A stretch of 64,000 nucleotides of DNA, from NCBI GenBank assembly GCA_050116575.1, contig JASFOJ010000001.1:48981-112980 (forward strand), written 5' to 3'. Positions 44,994 through 52,832 of this stretch are shown here, piece by piece. Origin of the DNA: JAKEGK01 sp050116575 (GTDB lineage Bacteria; Pseudomonadota; Gammaproteobacteria; SZUA-152). Position 1 is the first letter of the stretch. The number at the start of each line of letters is the position of its first letter. A program made the translations under genes and the position numbers. Below the pieces are notes generated by a model. The model made no database searches. It was given only the letters and a program-made list of their open reading frames with translations, and was not told the DNA's origin.

Positions 44994-45052
44994 GGAGAGG
45001 TGGTCGCTACCGACATCCCTGTCTTCCGCGACACTTGCACGTCCGTGTGCAT
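44994..45052 (+). repeat. Degenerate first tRNA-Ser 5' end with 52-bp insertion
   Basis: GGAGAGG (44994-45000) is the acceptor strand of tRNA-Ser. Its natural continuation TGTCCGAG resumes only at 45053. The 52 bp between are inversely related, at about 75 per cent by eye, to the segment after the tRNA half at about 45085-45125. The two could thus form a long hairpin with the tRNA fragment in the loop. Confidence 0.6.
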
Positions 45053-45200
45053 TGTCCGAGTGGTTGAAGGAGCACGCCTGGACGATGTGCAGGAAGCACA
45101 AGTGCCGCGGGAGGCAGGAAGCCGAGAGCGGCAAGTGTGTAACACTTTTCAGGCCGTCAATCAGCCTTAAGAGTCAGATTACAAACAAAAATTGGAGAGG
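45053..45200 (+). repeat. 148-bp tandem repeat with tRNA-Ser 5' half, copy 1
   Basis: It begins with the tRNA-Ser sequence from position 8 (TGTCCGAGTGG) to the anticodon GGA, then leaves the tRNA for about 110 bp of unrelated sequence. It ends with the acceptor strand GGAGAGG of the next copy. It differs from copy 2 by one base that I can see (GCCGTC against GCCATC near 45152). Confidence 0.9.
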
Positions 45201-45348
45201 TGTCCGAGTGGTTGAAGGAGCACGCCTGGACGATGTGCAGGAAGCACAAGTGCCGCGGGAGGCAGGAAGCCGAGAGCGGCAAGTGTGTAACACTTTTCAG
45301 GCCATCAATCAGCCTTAAGAGTCAGATTACAAACAAAAATTGGAGAGG
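45201..45348 (+). repeat. 148-bp tandem repeat with tRNA-Ser 5' half, copy 2
   Basis: Adjacent head-to-tail copy of the 148-bp unit. Its last bases are the start of the intact tRNA-Ser gene (45342 onward). The tRNA half lacks a 3' partner, so it cannot fold as a full tRNA. Confidence 0.9.
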
Positions 45349-45432
45349 TGTCCGAGTGGTTGAAGGAGCACGCCTGGAAAGTGTGTATACGTTTATAGCG
45401 TATCGAGGGTTCGAATCCCTCCCTCTCCGCCA
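45342..45432 (+). tRNA. serX: tRNA-Ser (anticodon GGA)
   Basis: Full cloverleaf of 91 nt with the CCA encoded. The acceptor stem is GGAGAGG / CCTCTCC. The anticodon loop is CTGGAAA between stems CACGC and GTGTG, so the anticodon is GGA. A long class II variable arm (TATACG ... CGTAT) and the T arm GAGGGTTCGAATCCCTC follow. It is the only complete one of several tRNA-Ser-related pieces here. Confidence 0.95.
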
Positions 45433-45433
45433 T

Positions 45434-45479
45434 ATATTTCGTAAAACCATCCGTCTTTTTGGATGGTTTTACGAAATAT
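45434..45479 (+). terminator. Perfect 19-bp stem-loop after tRNA-Ser
   Basis: Arms 45434-45452 and 45461-45479 are perfectly complementary with an 8-nt T-rich loop (GTCTTTTT). It starts 2 nt after the tRNA CCA. There is no T-tract after the stem, so it may be a processing or decay signal as well as a terminator. Confidence 0.6.
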
Positions 45480-45491
45480 CAGGAGTGAGTG

Positions 45492-45611
45492 GATTTGAAC
45501 CCAAGAAGAGGGTTCGACAAATCGGCAGGATAGCCGATTTGGTCGTCACGCAGTGACGCCCGCAGGGCGAGGGTCCATGGATGGACCCGAGACAATCCTC
45601 CCTCTCCGCCA
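45492..45611 (+). repeat. Array of five hairpins ending in a second tRNA-Ser 3' end
   Basis: Five inverted repeats follow each other: 45492-45523 (GATTTG ... CAAATC), 45519-45540 (AAATCGGC / GCCGATTT), 45544-45558 (CGTCAC / GTGACG), 45557-45569 (CGCCC / GGGCG) and 45571-45588 (GGGTCCAT / ATGGACCC). The array ends with CCTCCCTCTCCGCCA at 45597-45611, a perfect copy of the tRNA-Ser 3' end 179 bp upstream. Confidence 0.85.
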
Positions 45612-45649
45612 CATATTTGGCAAAACCCATTAGTAATCAAAGGTTCAAT

Positions 45650-45761
45650 GGTGCCTCATATCGGTTCCCTCGCAACGAGAAACTGTGAACCCCGTCAGGC
45701 CCGGAAGGGAGCAGCGGCAGCAGTGGCTTCGTGTGCCGGGGTGTGGCTGGTATGAGTCACC
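45650..45761 (+). ncRNA. ffs: Signal recognition particle 4.5S RNA
   Basis: RNA partner of Ffh in co-translational targeting. The conserved Ffh-binding tip GTCAGGCCCGGAAGGGAGCA matches the family core. The terminal stem pairs GGTGCCTCATA with TATGAGTCACC (one mismatch) and sets the ends; about 112 nt, near the 114 nt of E. coli. A position just before dnaX is usual in gammaproteobacteria. Confidence 0.93.
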
Positions 45762-45874
45762 ACCCAATCTTTCCATCAACTGGCGCAGCACAACTTGCTT
45801 TGCCGTTCCCCCGGGTGAGATCATAGCGCCTGACGCTACCCACAATAACGACGAATTAGTAAGCATCGACTTCA

Positions 45875-47722
45875 ATGAGTTACCAGGTTCTGGCACGAAA
45901 ATGGCGCCCACGCACCTTCAGTGAATTGGTGGGCCAGGAGCATGTGCAGCGCGCCCTGATCAACGCGCTGGACAGCGAACGCCTGCACCATGCATTTTTA
46001 TTCACCGGCACCCGGGGCGTCGGTAAAACCACCATAGCGCGTATCCTCGCCAAATCCCTGAATTGCGAAAAAGGCGTCAGCGCCAGTCCCTGCGGCGAAT
46101 GCAGCGCATGCACCGAAATCAATGAAGGCCGGTTCGTGGATCTGATCGAAGTGGACGCTGCCTCCAAAACCAAAGTGGAAGATACTCGCGAGCTGCTGGA
46201 AAACGTACAGTACGCGCCGACACGGGGCCGCTACAAGGTATACCTCATTGACGAGGTGCACATGCTGTCCACCCATAGCTTTAACGCATTGCTCAAGACC
46301 CTTGAAGAACCCCCGCCCCACGTCAAGTTCCTGCTGGCGACCACCGATCCGCAAAAGCTGCCGGTCACGATCCTGTCGCGTTGTATTCAGTTCAACCTGA
46401 AGCGGTTACCGGCGGATTTGATTCGCGGATACCTGGAAAAAATTCTCGGCGCCGAAAACATCGCCGCCGAAACCACTGCCCTGGCGTTAATCGCGGACGC
46501 CGCCGACGGCAGTATGCGCGATGGCTTAAGCTTGCTAGACCAGGCCATCGCCTATGGCGGCGGCGAAGTCAAGGAAGCGGACGTGCGCGCCATGCTCGGG
46601 TCCGTGGACAAACAATACGTGTATGACCTGATGCAGGCATTGGCGGATCGCGATTCCACGGCATTACTAACCGGTATTGAACAGCTGGCCAGCCATGCGG
46701 CGGATTTTACCAATGTACTAAACGAAGTGCTCAGCGTACTGCACCGCGTCGCGCTCAGCCAACTGGCCCCCGGCGCCATTGATGACCAGTTGCCGGAAAA
46801 ACCCCGGCTGGACCAACTGGCCCAAACCCTGACACCGGAAGACACCCAGCTCTATTACCAGATTGGATTAATCAGTAAACGGGACTTGCCGCTGGCGCCC
46901 GATCCTAAACTGGGTTTTGAGATGGCCATGTTGCGCATGTTGAGGTTCCGGCCCGATACTGGCGTGGCAAATCCGACCGCAGCGGGACAAAGTGCCGGTC
47001 ACGCGGCCTCGTCGGCACCGACCACATCGGCAACGCCATCGTCCTCTGGCGCAGCACCAACACCAACGCCATCCGCGCCCGCCCAGCAAACCAAAGCACA
47101 TCACCTGCAAGCCATCAGTAAAACGCTGGGGACCGCGACCACTAAAAAAAAACTGAACAATAAGGACCACCGGGCTCAAACCGCAGCACCGGCACAAAGC
47201 ACCAACCCGGCATCAACGACACAGATTAACAACGTACCGGCAAAGAAAGCGCCGACGAGTACCAACAAAGATGCACCCGCGGCACCGGCCGCCGAAACCA
47301 CCCGGGCGGCACCCGTTACCGGCCCGCTGCCACTGCCCACTGACCACTCGACGTGGGAATCATTGGTGGAACGGCTGCCGGTCAGTGGCGTCCCGCTGCA
47401 GCTGGCCCGCAATTGCTCATTCGCCTGTTGCGGCGACGGGCATCTGGAATTACAGTTATTCGAAGGTCATCAGCAGTTTTTCAGCAAACAACGCCAGGAG
47501 ATCCTGGCAAACGCTATTGGCGAGGCAACGGGCAAGGACATTAAACTTTCCATCGACATATCAGTCGAAGCGGGAGAAACCCCCGCCGGCCGGCAACAAC
47601 AGCGCAACAGAGATCGCCAACAGTCGGCAGAACAATCGATTTATAATGATGCGATTGTCAAATCCATCATTGAAACTTTCGAGGGCCGAATTCCCCCAAA
47701 ATCGATTCAGCCTATCGATTGA
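45875..47722 (+). CDS. dnaX: DNA polymerase III subunit tau (and gamma)
   Basis: Clamp-loader ATPase; tau also joins two core polymerases and contacts DnaB. Walker A is GTRGVGKT (45-52); zinc cysteines are C64, C73, C76 and C79 as in E. coli; LIDEVHMLS and SRCIQFNLK follow. The AAA+ and collar domains end near residue 370. A Pro/Ala/Thr-rich linker comes next, then the tau-specific C-terminal domain (about 480-615). It has 615 aa. A run of nine A at codons 424-426 is a likely slippage site giving gamma. The start ATG at 45875 gives MSYQVLARKWRP, the family N-terminus. Confidence 0.97.
   Translation: MSYQVLARKWRPRTFSELVGQEHVQRALINALDSERLHHAFLFTGTRGVGKTTIARILAKSLNCEKGVSASPCGECSACTEINEGRFVDLIEVDAASKTKVEDTRELLENVQYAPTRGRYKVYLIDEVHMLSTHSFNALLKTLEEPPPHVKFLLATTDPQKLPVTILSRCIQFNLKRLPADLIRGYLEKILGAENIAAETTALALIADAADGSMRDGLSLLDQAIAYGGGEVKEADVRAMLGSVDKQYVYDLMQALADRDSTALLTGIEQLASHAADFTNVLNEVLSVLHRVALSQLAPGAIDDQLPEKPRLDQLAQTLTPEDTQLYYQIGLISKRDLPLAPDPKLGFEMAMLRMLRFRPDTGVANPTAAGQSAGHAASSAPTTSATPSSSGAAPTPTPSAPAQQTKAHHLQAISKTLGTATTKKKLNNKDHRAQTAAPAQSTNPASTTQINNVPAKKAPTSTNKDAPAAPAAETTRAAPVTGPLPLPTDHSTWESLVERLPVSGVPLQLARNCSFACCGDGHLELQLFEGHQQFFSKQRQEILANAIGEATGKDIKLSIDISVEAGETPAGRQQQRNRDRQQSAEQSIYNDAIVKSIIETFEGRIPPKSIQPID
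47144..47163 (+). promoter_or_regulatory. A9 slippage site for the gamma form of DnaX
   Basis: Nine A (47144-47152) encode Lys424-426. A -1 shift reads ACT GAA CAA TAA and stops at 47161-47163, giving a 429-aa product; a +1 shift stops at once on TGA. E. coli gamma is 431 aa and ends just after a similar A-rich site. Ribosomal or transcriptional slippage could both act; no strong stimulatory hairpin was seen. Confidence 0.7.
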
Positions 47723-47842
47723 TACGGGACGGCGAATCGCCCGCTAAGGTAAAATAATCCGAGCTACAACATAAAGAAAGTACAACAGTGGTTCCCGGGT
47801 GGACCGGTTAACGATGATCGCACAAATAAAGAGGTGTAAGTT

Positions 47843-48163
47843 ATGAAAGGTGGTATTGGAAAATTAATGAAACAGGCGCAGGAAATGCAGGCCAATATGC
47901 AAAAAGCGCAGGAAGAACTGGCCAACACCGAATTCAACGGTGAGGCGGGCGGCGGTATGATAAAAGTGGTCATGAACGGCCGCCATGACGTTGTCAAAGT
48001 CAGCATTGACGACAGCATCATGGACGACAAGGAAATGCTGGAAGACCTCATCGCCGCGGCGGTCAACGATGCCGTACGTCACATCGAGAAAAAATCCAAG
48101 GAAACCATGTCATCCATGACCGACGGTTTGCCCCTTCCCGGTGACTTCAAGCTGCCGTTCTAA
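47843..48163 (+). CDS. ybaB: Nucleoid-associated protein YbaB/EbfC
   Basis: Small dimeric DNA-binding protein of 106 aa found between dnaX and recR in most bacteria. The sequence shows GKLMKQAQEMQANMQKAQEE, then the VKVVMNGRH-like IKVVMNGRHDVVKVSIDDSI and EDLIAAAVNDAVRHIEKKSK. A good ribosome-binding site (GAGGTG) precedes the ATG. Confidence 0.96.
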   Translation: MKGGIGKLMKQAQEMQANMQKAQEELANTEFNGEAGGGMIKVVMNGRHDVVKVSIDDSIMDDKEMLEDLIAAAVNDAVRHIEKKSKETMSSMTDGLPLPGDFKLPF

Positions 48164-48196
48164 CAACGATAAAGCTTTACACAAGCGAGCCGTATT

Positions 48197-48793
48197 GTGC
48201 CATTAAGTCCCCTGATTAATCGCCTTATCGAGGACCTGCGGTGTCTGCCGGGGGTCGGCCCCAAGTCAGCACAACGCATGGCATTTCATTTGCTGGAACA
48301 CAACCGGGAATCCGCCCGGCAACTGGCCCATACTTTGCTGGAAGCCATTGACAACATCGGTCACTGCCAGCTGTGCCGCACATTGACTGAAGCCACGGTT
48401 TGCGACGTGTGCAATAATCCGAAACGCAATCAAAGCGTGTTGTGCATCGTTGAGACGCCCGCCGATGTCAACGCCATTGAACAGGCTACGGATTATAACG
48501 GTCTTTATTTTGTGCTAATGGGACACCTCTCGCCGCTGGATGGTATCGGGCCGCAACAAATTGGGCTGGATATCCTGGAACAGCGGGTCAAAAGCGGCGG
48601 CATCGACGAGGTCATACTGGCCACTAATCCAACGGCCGAAGGCGAAGCAACGGCGCATTATATCAGTGACCTGGTCAGGGAATTCGGTGTCAAATCCACA
48701 CGCATCGCTCATGGTGTGCCGGTAGGTGGCGAACTGGAATATGTCGACGGCGGCACTCTATCACATGCTTTCAGCGGCCGACGGGAAATATAA
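48197..48793 (+). CDS. recR: Recombination protein RecR
   Basis: Works with RecF and RecO to load RecA on gapped DNA. It has 198 aa, an N-terminal helix-hairpin-helix (CLPGVGPKSAQRMAFHLLE), a zinc finger with C57, C60, C69 and C72, and a Toprim domain (LCIVETPADVNAIEQ, GHLSPLDGIGPQQIG). The start is GTG. It follows ybaB by 33 bp in the conserved dnaX-ybaB-recR row. Confidence 0.97.
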   Translation: MPLSPLINRLIEDLRCLPGVGPKSAQRMAFHLLEHNRESARQLAHTLLEAIDNIGHCQLCRTLTEATVCDVCNNPKRNQSVLCIVETPADVNAIEQATDYNGLYFVLMGHLSPLDGIGPQQIGLDILEQRVKSGGIDEVILATNPTAEGEATAHYISDLVREFGVKSTRIAHGVPVGGELEYVDGGTLSHAFSGRREI

Positions 48794-49197
48794 CCGCAAC
48801 CAATAACCAATTACCTTTTGGTGACATACAACAAAGTTTGTCACCCTGCGCGGCTCTTAACTCACTTCTTTTGTGTTTTTATCGTTACTCCTGCACTACT
48901 CACGAAGAAAACGCAGCAATTGAAAGCATCAATTTGCTGCTGAGAAAGGTTACTTAATCACTATACTCCCTGGATTCATCCGTTTTGTGACACGGTTCAC
49001 AAAACGATTGTTATGGAATTCCGGCCCTGTCACCCATAATGAAAATACGTCATCTCATTTTGTGCTACTGCGCGGCGGATATTACACGATGAGCGCGCTA
49101 AAGGTTTATACCACAACGCCGAATAGCATTGAGTTGTTTAGCTTTCGTCCATTAACAATGATTGTTGAATCCTGTCCCCCGGAAGTAAGGAATTAAA
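48794..49197 (+). other. Regulatory region upstream of fliA
   Basis: A 400-bp gap without a clear gene. It holds an imperfect stem-loop at 48913-48940 (GCAGCAATTGA ... TCAATTTGCTGC) and the CRP-type palindrome at 48983-49004. A short reading frame through 48987-49196 has no family look and is not called. Confidence 0.6.
48983..49004 (+). promoter_or_regulatory. CRP/Vfr-type binding site
   Basis: A 22-bp perfect palindrome TTTTGTGA - CACGGT - TCACAAAA with the exact core TGTGA-N6-TCACA of the E. coli CRP and Pseudomonas Vfr consensus. It lies about 194 bp before the fliA start. Its perfect symmetry and the flanking C/G pair extend the arms to 10 bp. Confidence 0.75.
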
Positions 49198-49917
49198 ATG
49201 TACGATAATTTACACGCACGTGCACATGATGAACTCGTCACCCGCTACGCGCCGCTGGTCAAACGCATTGCTTATCATTTAAAAGCACGTCTGCCTTCAA
49301 CTGTCATTGTGGATGATTTATTACAAGCGGGGATGGTAGGACTACTGGAAGCGTCCCGCAAATATGATTCGGACCAGGGCGCCAGTTTCGAAACCTATGC
49401 AGGGATCCGCATCCGGGGTGCCATGCTCGATGAACTACGCCGCAACGACTGGGCACCAAAATCGGTACACCGTAAAGTACGTGATATAACCGATGCAATT
49501 CGTGAAATCGAAAACCGCGAAGGCCGCGATGCCCGCGATGAAGAAGTGATAAAATCACTTAATATTACCAAGGAAGAATACTACAAAACGCTGCAGAATA
49601 TTTCGTCACACCGGGTCATGAGTTGGGATGAACTGGGAATCGACGAAGACGCCATTCGCTCCAACACCGGTGACCAGAAATTCGGTCTGCAGGAAGAACT
49701 GGAAAAACTAAATTTTAATGAAAAGCTTACCGAAGCCATCGCATCGCTGCCCGAACGGGAAAAAATGATTGTTGCGCTATACTATGAATCAGAACTCAAT
49801 TTACGCGAAATTGGTTCAGTGCTCAATGTCAGTGAATCACGCATAAGTCAGTTACTAAGTCAAGCGCATTTGCGATTACGCGCGAGAATGGAAGACTGGA
49901 TTAAAGATGACGGCTAG
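49198..49917 (+). CDS. fliA: RNA polymerase sigma-28 factor FliA
   Basis: Sigma factor for late flagellar and chemotaxis genes, 239 aa. Region 2 shows DDLLQAGMVGLLEASRKYD and ASFETYAGIRIRGAMLDELR, then RNDWAPKSVHRKVRDI, all typical of FliA. Region 4 has LPEREKMIVALYYESELNLR and the HTH IGSVLNVSESRISQLLSQAH. FliA usually lies in a fleN-fliA-cheY cluster. Here no other flagellar gene is near: recR is upstream and a DUF1249 gene downstream. AAGGAAT precedes the ATG. Confidence 0.92.
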   Translation: MYDNLHARAHDELVTRYAPLVKRIAYHLKARLPSTVIVDDLLQAGMVGLLEASRKYDSDQGASFETYAGIRIRGAMLDELRRNDWAPKSVHRKVRDITDAIREIENREGRDARDEEVIKSLNITKEEYYKTLQNISSHRVMSWDELGIDEDAIRSNTGDQKFGLQEELEKLNFNEKLTEAIASLPEREKMIVALYYESELNLREIGSVLNVSESRISQLLSQAHLRLRARMEDWIKDDG

Positions 49918-49943
49918 GCCAAAAAAATGCTATTTTAATCTCT

Positions 49944-50390
49944 ATGAACAGGTTCAAACGCCATCCCAAAAATCTGACGCTGGTTCACGAAGCCAACTAC
50001 ACGAAAACCATGCGTGTGATTCCGTTTGTCCGTTCAATGCATTGTGACGCATCCATATGGGCACGCACACCGGCTCACGTGGTGGAAATCAAAATTCTGG
50101 AAGTCACCAAGTATACCACCATGTTTTCCTTTAATATTAACTATGCGGGCGAACAAAAGTGGCTGCCGCAGGTTCATATCGCCGTACGCTGTTATCATGA
50201 CTTGCGCGTCGCGGAAGTCGCCAACTTCCAGCACCATAAACAATTCCAGTCGCGCTATTCCTACCCCAATCCCAATATGTATCATAGAAACGAGAAACAA
50301 CAAATCAACCGCTTCCTTGGCGAATGGCTCGATTTCTGTTTAAAAACCCGCTGTCGTTTTCAACCCAACGAAATGCCCATTAACGTCTAA
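49944..50390 (+). CDS. DUF1249 family protein (YqiB-like)
   Basis: Cytoplasmic protein of 148 aa. The C-terminal YPNPNMYHRNEKQQINRFLGEWLDFCL pattern (given here in part as YPNPNMYHRNEKQQINRFL) is the mark of DUF1249, whose E. coli member YqiB has no known function. IAVRCYHDLRVAEVANFQ precedes it. It starts 26 bp after fliA and is probably cotranscribed. Confidence 0.82.
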   Translation: MNRFKRHPKNLTLVHEANYTKTMRVIPFVRSMHCDASIWARTPAHVVEIKILEVTKYTTMFSFNINYAGEQKWLPQVHIAVRCYHDLRVAEVANFQHHKQFQSRYSYPNPNMYHRNEKQQINRFLGEWLDFCLKTRCRFQPNEMPINV

Positions 50391-50715
50391 CCGCTGACTG
50401 GTTATTCATATTCCATTTCAGTGTAAAGGGCCCCTGGCACCTTGATCTTATCCATTTGGTTAAGTCCATAAATTGCTCTTATTATCACTTCGCCTGTGTG
50501 CCGGATTCCCTGCCAAGTCCTGCTAAATCCTTATTTTTCAAAAGGTTATATTTCCCAAAATTCTCTATTCGAACATATAGTTATTGCCCAAGTGTGCAAA
50601 TAACAAAATTCCCAATCAAAAACTGATAATTGGTTAAAGTTATTACAAGTGTTTACCGATATTTTTTACAGCAGAACATATTTGGGAAACAGATTAACGA
50701 AAGGCGGTTTTAACG
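50391..50715. other. Intergenic region before the Sel1-repeat gene
   Basis: 325 bp, AT-rich, no gene or RNA recognised. The last 60 bp hold TTGGTTAAAGTT and a following TACCGATATTTT that could form part of a promoter, but no confident match to a consensus was found. Confidence 0.3.
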
Positions 50716-51699
50716 ATGGTACGGTTTATAGTTTTAATTTTTTGTGTGTTGGTGCCGTTATCCACCTATGCCTTTAAAGACGACTACGTCTGGCAGGAAA
50801 AATTCAAGCAGCAGATGCCGCTTGCTGAAAACGGTAACGTCGAAGCGCAATACGACATTGGCACGATGTATGAGCGAGGCAACGGCGTTGCGAAAAGTAT
50901 GGAAAAGGCGTTCGAGTGGTACATGAAATCCGCAAAGCAGGGAAACGACAAAGCAGCTTACAAAGTTGGCTTAAGTTATCTGCACGGCAAAGGCGTCAGC
51001 AAGGATTATGACAAAGCGATGGAATGGTTAAAAAAAGCCGCCGATAAAAACAACGTACGCGCGTTTTATTTTATCGGCTCCATGTATGAAAAGGGACATG
51101 GTGTATCCAAAAACCTCGACACCGCATTGCGCTGGTATACCCGCGCCTACAAGGGCGGCTATATGATTGCCAAGCAACGGGCACAGGAAATCAAGGACAT
51201 TGTCAAAGAACGCGAAGTGCAGGCCGAACTCAAACGCCAACGGGAACTGCAGCGCCGCCGGGCGGCGATGGCCAAAAGTCCGCCGATCAGTTCCAAAAAA
51301 ACCAACGTAAAAAAATTGTTGCTGGCCGGCGGTTGGTCCAAGAGCCACAAGCCCGCCGAATACCTGCCATCCAAGGTCACCAACTGTAAAGACAAGGGAA
51401 GAACCATTGAATGCGTCTCAGAGGAAGTAACGCGCAATATCGGCATGGCCGACATTCGTTACCGCACGAAAGCCATCCTCTACAGCCTGGACGATGAAAA
51501 GAATTTCAAGGTTTCCTATCGCAATAATGTTGTCGATATTAAAGTCACCGACCCGGCTTTTACGGCAAACGGTGGCAAGGTACCGGTAAAAATGGGCTGG
51601 CAGGACGCCGAGCACAAATTAGTATGCTCCGTCGCTAACAAAAAGGAATTAAAGTGCGTTAAAAACAAAACGCGTGATATGACATTTAACCGCAATTAA
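50716..51699 (+). CDS. Exported Sel1-repeat protein
   Basis: Protein of 327 aa with a signal peptide (MVRFIVLIFCVLVPLSTYA). Three or more Sel1 repeats follow, for example AQYDIGTMYERGNGVAKSME, AAYKVGLSYLHGKGVSKDYD and AFYFIGSMYEKGHGVSKNLD. A basic coiled segment (VKEREVQAELKRQRELQRRR) and an unknown C-terminal beta-rich domain of about 130 aa complete it. Sel1 repeats bind proteins; the partner is unknown. A strong terminator follows. Confidence 0.85.
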   Translation: MVRFIVLIFCVLVPLSTYAFKDDYVWQEKFKQQMPLAENGNVEAQYDIGTMYERGNGVAKSMEKAFEWYMKSAKQGNDKAAYKVGLSYLHGKGVSKDYDKAMEWLKKAADKNNVRAFYFIGSMYEKGHGVSKNLDTALRWYTRAYKGGYMIAKQRAQEIKDIVKEREVQAELKRQRELQRRRAAMAKSPPISSKKTNVKKLLLAGGWSKSHKPAEYLPSKVTNCKDKGRTIECVSEEVTRNIGMADIRYRTKAILYSLDDEKNFKVSYRNNVVDIKVTDPAFTANGGKVPVKMGWQDAEHKLVCSVANKKELKCVKNKTRDMTFNRN

Positions 51700-51737
51700 A
51701 TTTTCGCGGTTCGGTCACCGAAGCCATTAGATACAAC

Positions 51738-51773
51738 AAACCCTTTCCCCGCCCGCCGGGGAAAGGGTTTTTT
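51738..51773 (+). terminator. Rho-independent terminator of the Sel1-repeat gene
   Basis: Stem AAACCCTTTCCCC / GGGGAAAGGGTTT with a short GCCCGCC-type loop, followed by a run of T. It lies 39 bp past the stop codon. Confidence 0.9.
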
Positions 51774-51854
51774 AACACCTTCGCAAAATACATACGATGT
51801 AACTCTAAAACATTCACTTAAAGTTAAATATATCCATCAACGGCATCGCGGCCG

Positions 51855-52832
51855 TCAGTAGATATGGACCACCAGCACGTGAGCCAGGGAACACACCAAT
51901 AATAAATACATCACCGGCACGTGAAACAGTCGCCACTTACTCAATAGTTGCTCGCAGGATCGCACGAGCGAGACATCCATCAGCGTACTGATGTATCGTT
52001 TGAGATACTGTTTTTCCATCGCGATTGTAGCTTGCAGTGTCTGTTGATCCCAGTTGCCCCGCCTGGCGACCTCTATCAATACCCGGGTAATCTGATCACC
52101 CACCGCCACATAACAGGCGGCGGCCTGGGCGCGTACCAGTAAATAGGCATACGGGATGTGAAACACGGTTTTAGGCTGTATGAGACATGTTGTGGTTAAC
52201 CGTGACAGGTGTTTGCGAATAAGCTCGCTGTCGTATTTCACCAGCGACTCAAACAACTGGTTTTCTTCACGGTCTATTCGCGCCAGCTTGCTATGCATGG
52301 TAAAAGACAAGCGGGTAAACAGGAACCGACCCAACGCCCCGCTGCCGACGATCAGAACCATGGCGATAATGGCTATCAGGCTGTTAATGGACTGTATGGC
52401 AAAAGTCGAGTGGAAAATAATCAGCAAAGGACCGGTTAAGCCGGCACCCAAATGCAGGTAGTACCAGGCTTCAAGTTTGCCGGCGTTTCTCAACACAGGC
52501 AGACGCTTGCGCAGCGAATACGTCAATGCAATCAACATCAACAAACCACCGGCAAGACCTGTGTTATATATAAAATCATAATCGGCAATGGCATTGAACT
52601 GCCCCCAACGTATCCACGCTGACGAGAGGATAACGGCAATAACGGATGAAACGAGGAAAAATTTGCGTGATGAGGCCCGGGAAGCTTCATTTTTCGATTC
52701 GTTAAATTGTCCCGGGTATTTCTGCTTTAAAATGGCAACCGCGCTGACGATGCCTTTATTTGCTTTGGTAACCTCTTTTTTTGAAGCATTTGAGCCTGAG
52801 TCAGCCCTTGACGATTCGTGATTCATGGACAA
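51855..52832 (-). CDS. Multi-pass membrane protein, possibly a cytochrome b-like redox protein
   Basis: It has 325 aa. The N-terminus is polar and basic for about 55 residues, followed by two hydrophobic helices (FFLVSSVIAVILSSAWI, TGLAGGLLMLIALTYSL). Two more helices (YLHLGAGLTGPLLIIFH, IAIIAMVLIVGSGALGRFLF), a soluble helical part and a final helix (FHVPVMYLLLVCSLAHVLVV) come after. Histidines in YLHLG, IIFHST, FHVP, LAHV and VVH are spaced as in haem-b membrane proteins. This is a suggestion from pattern only; the family is not recognised. Confidence 0.6.
   Translation of the reverse strand: MSMNHESSRADSGSNASKKEVTKANKGIVSAVAILKQKYPGQFNESKNEASRASSRKFFLVSSVIAVILSSAWIRWGQFNAIADYDFIYNTGLAGGLLMLIALTYSLRKRLPVLRNAGKLEAWYYLHLGAGLTGPLLIIFHSTFAIQSINSLIAIIAMVLIVGSGALGRFLFTRLSFTMHSKLARIDREENQLFESLVKYDSELIRKHLSRLTTTCLIQPKTVFHIPYAYLLVRAQAAACYVAVGDQITRVLIEVARRGNWDQQTLQATIAMEKQYLKRYISTLMDVSLVRSCEQLLSKWRLFHVPVMYLLLVCSLAHVLVVHIY

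Noticed and set aside
44844..45556. Overlapping plus-strand reading frames of 108-118 aa with identical stretches
   Set aside because: They are translations of the tRNA-Ser-derived tandem repeats and hairpins; the identical peptide pieces come from the 148-bp duplication, not from a protein family.
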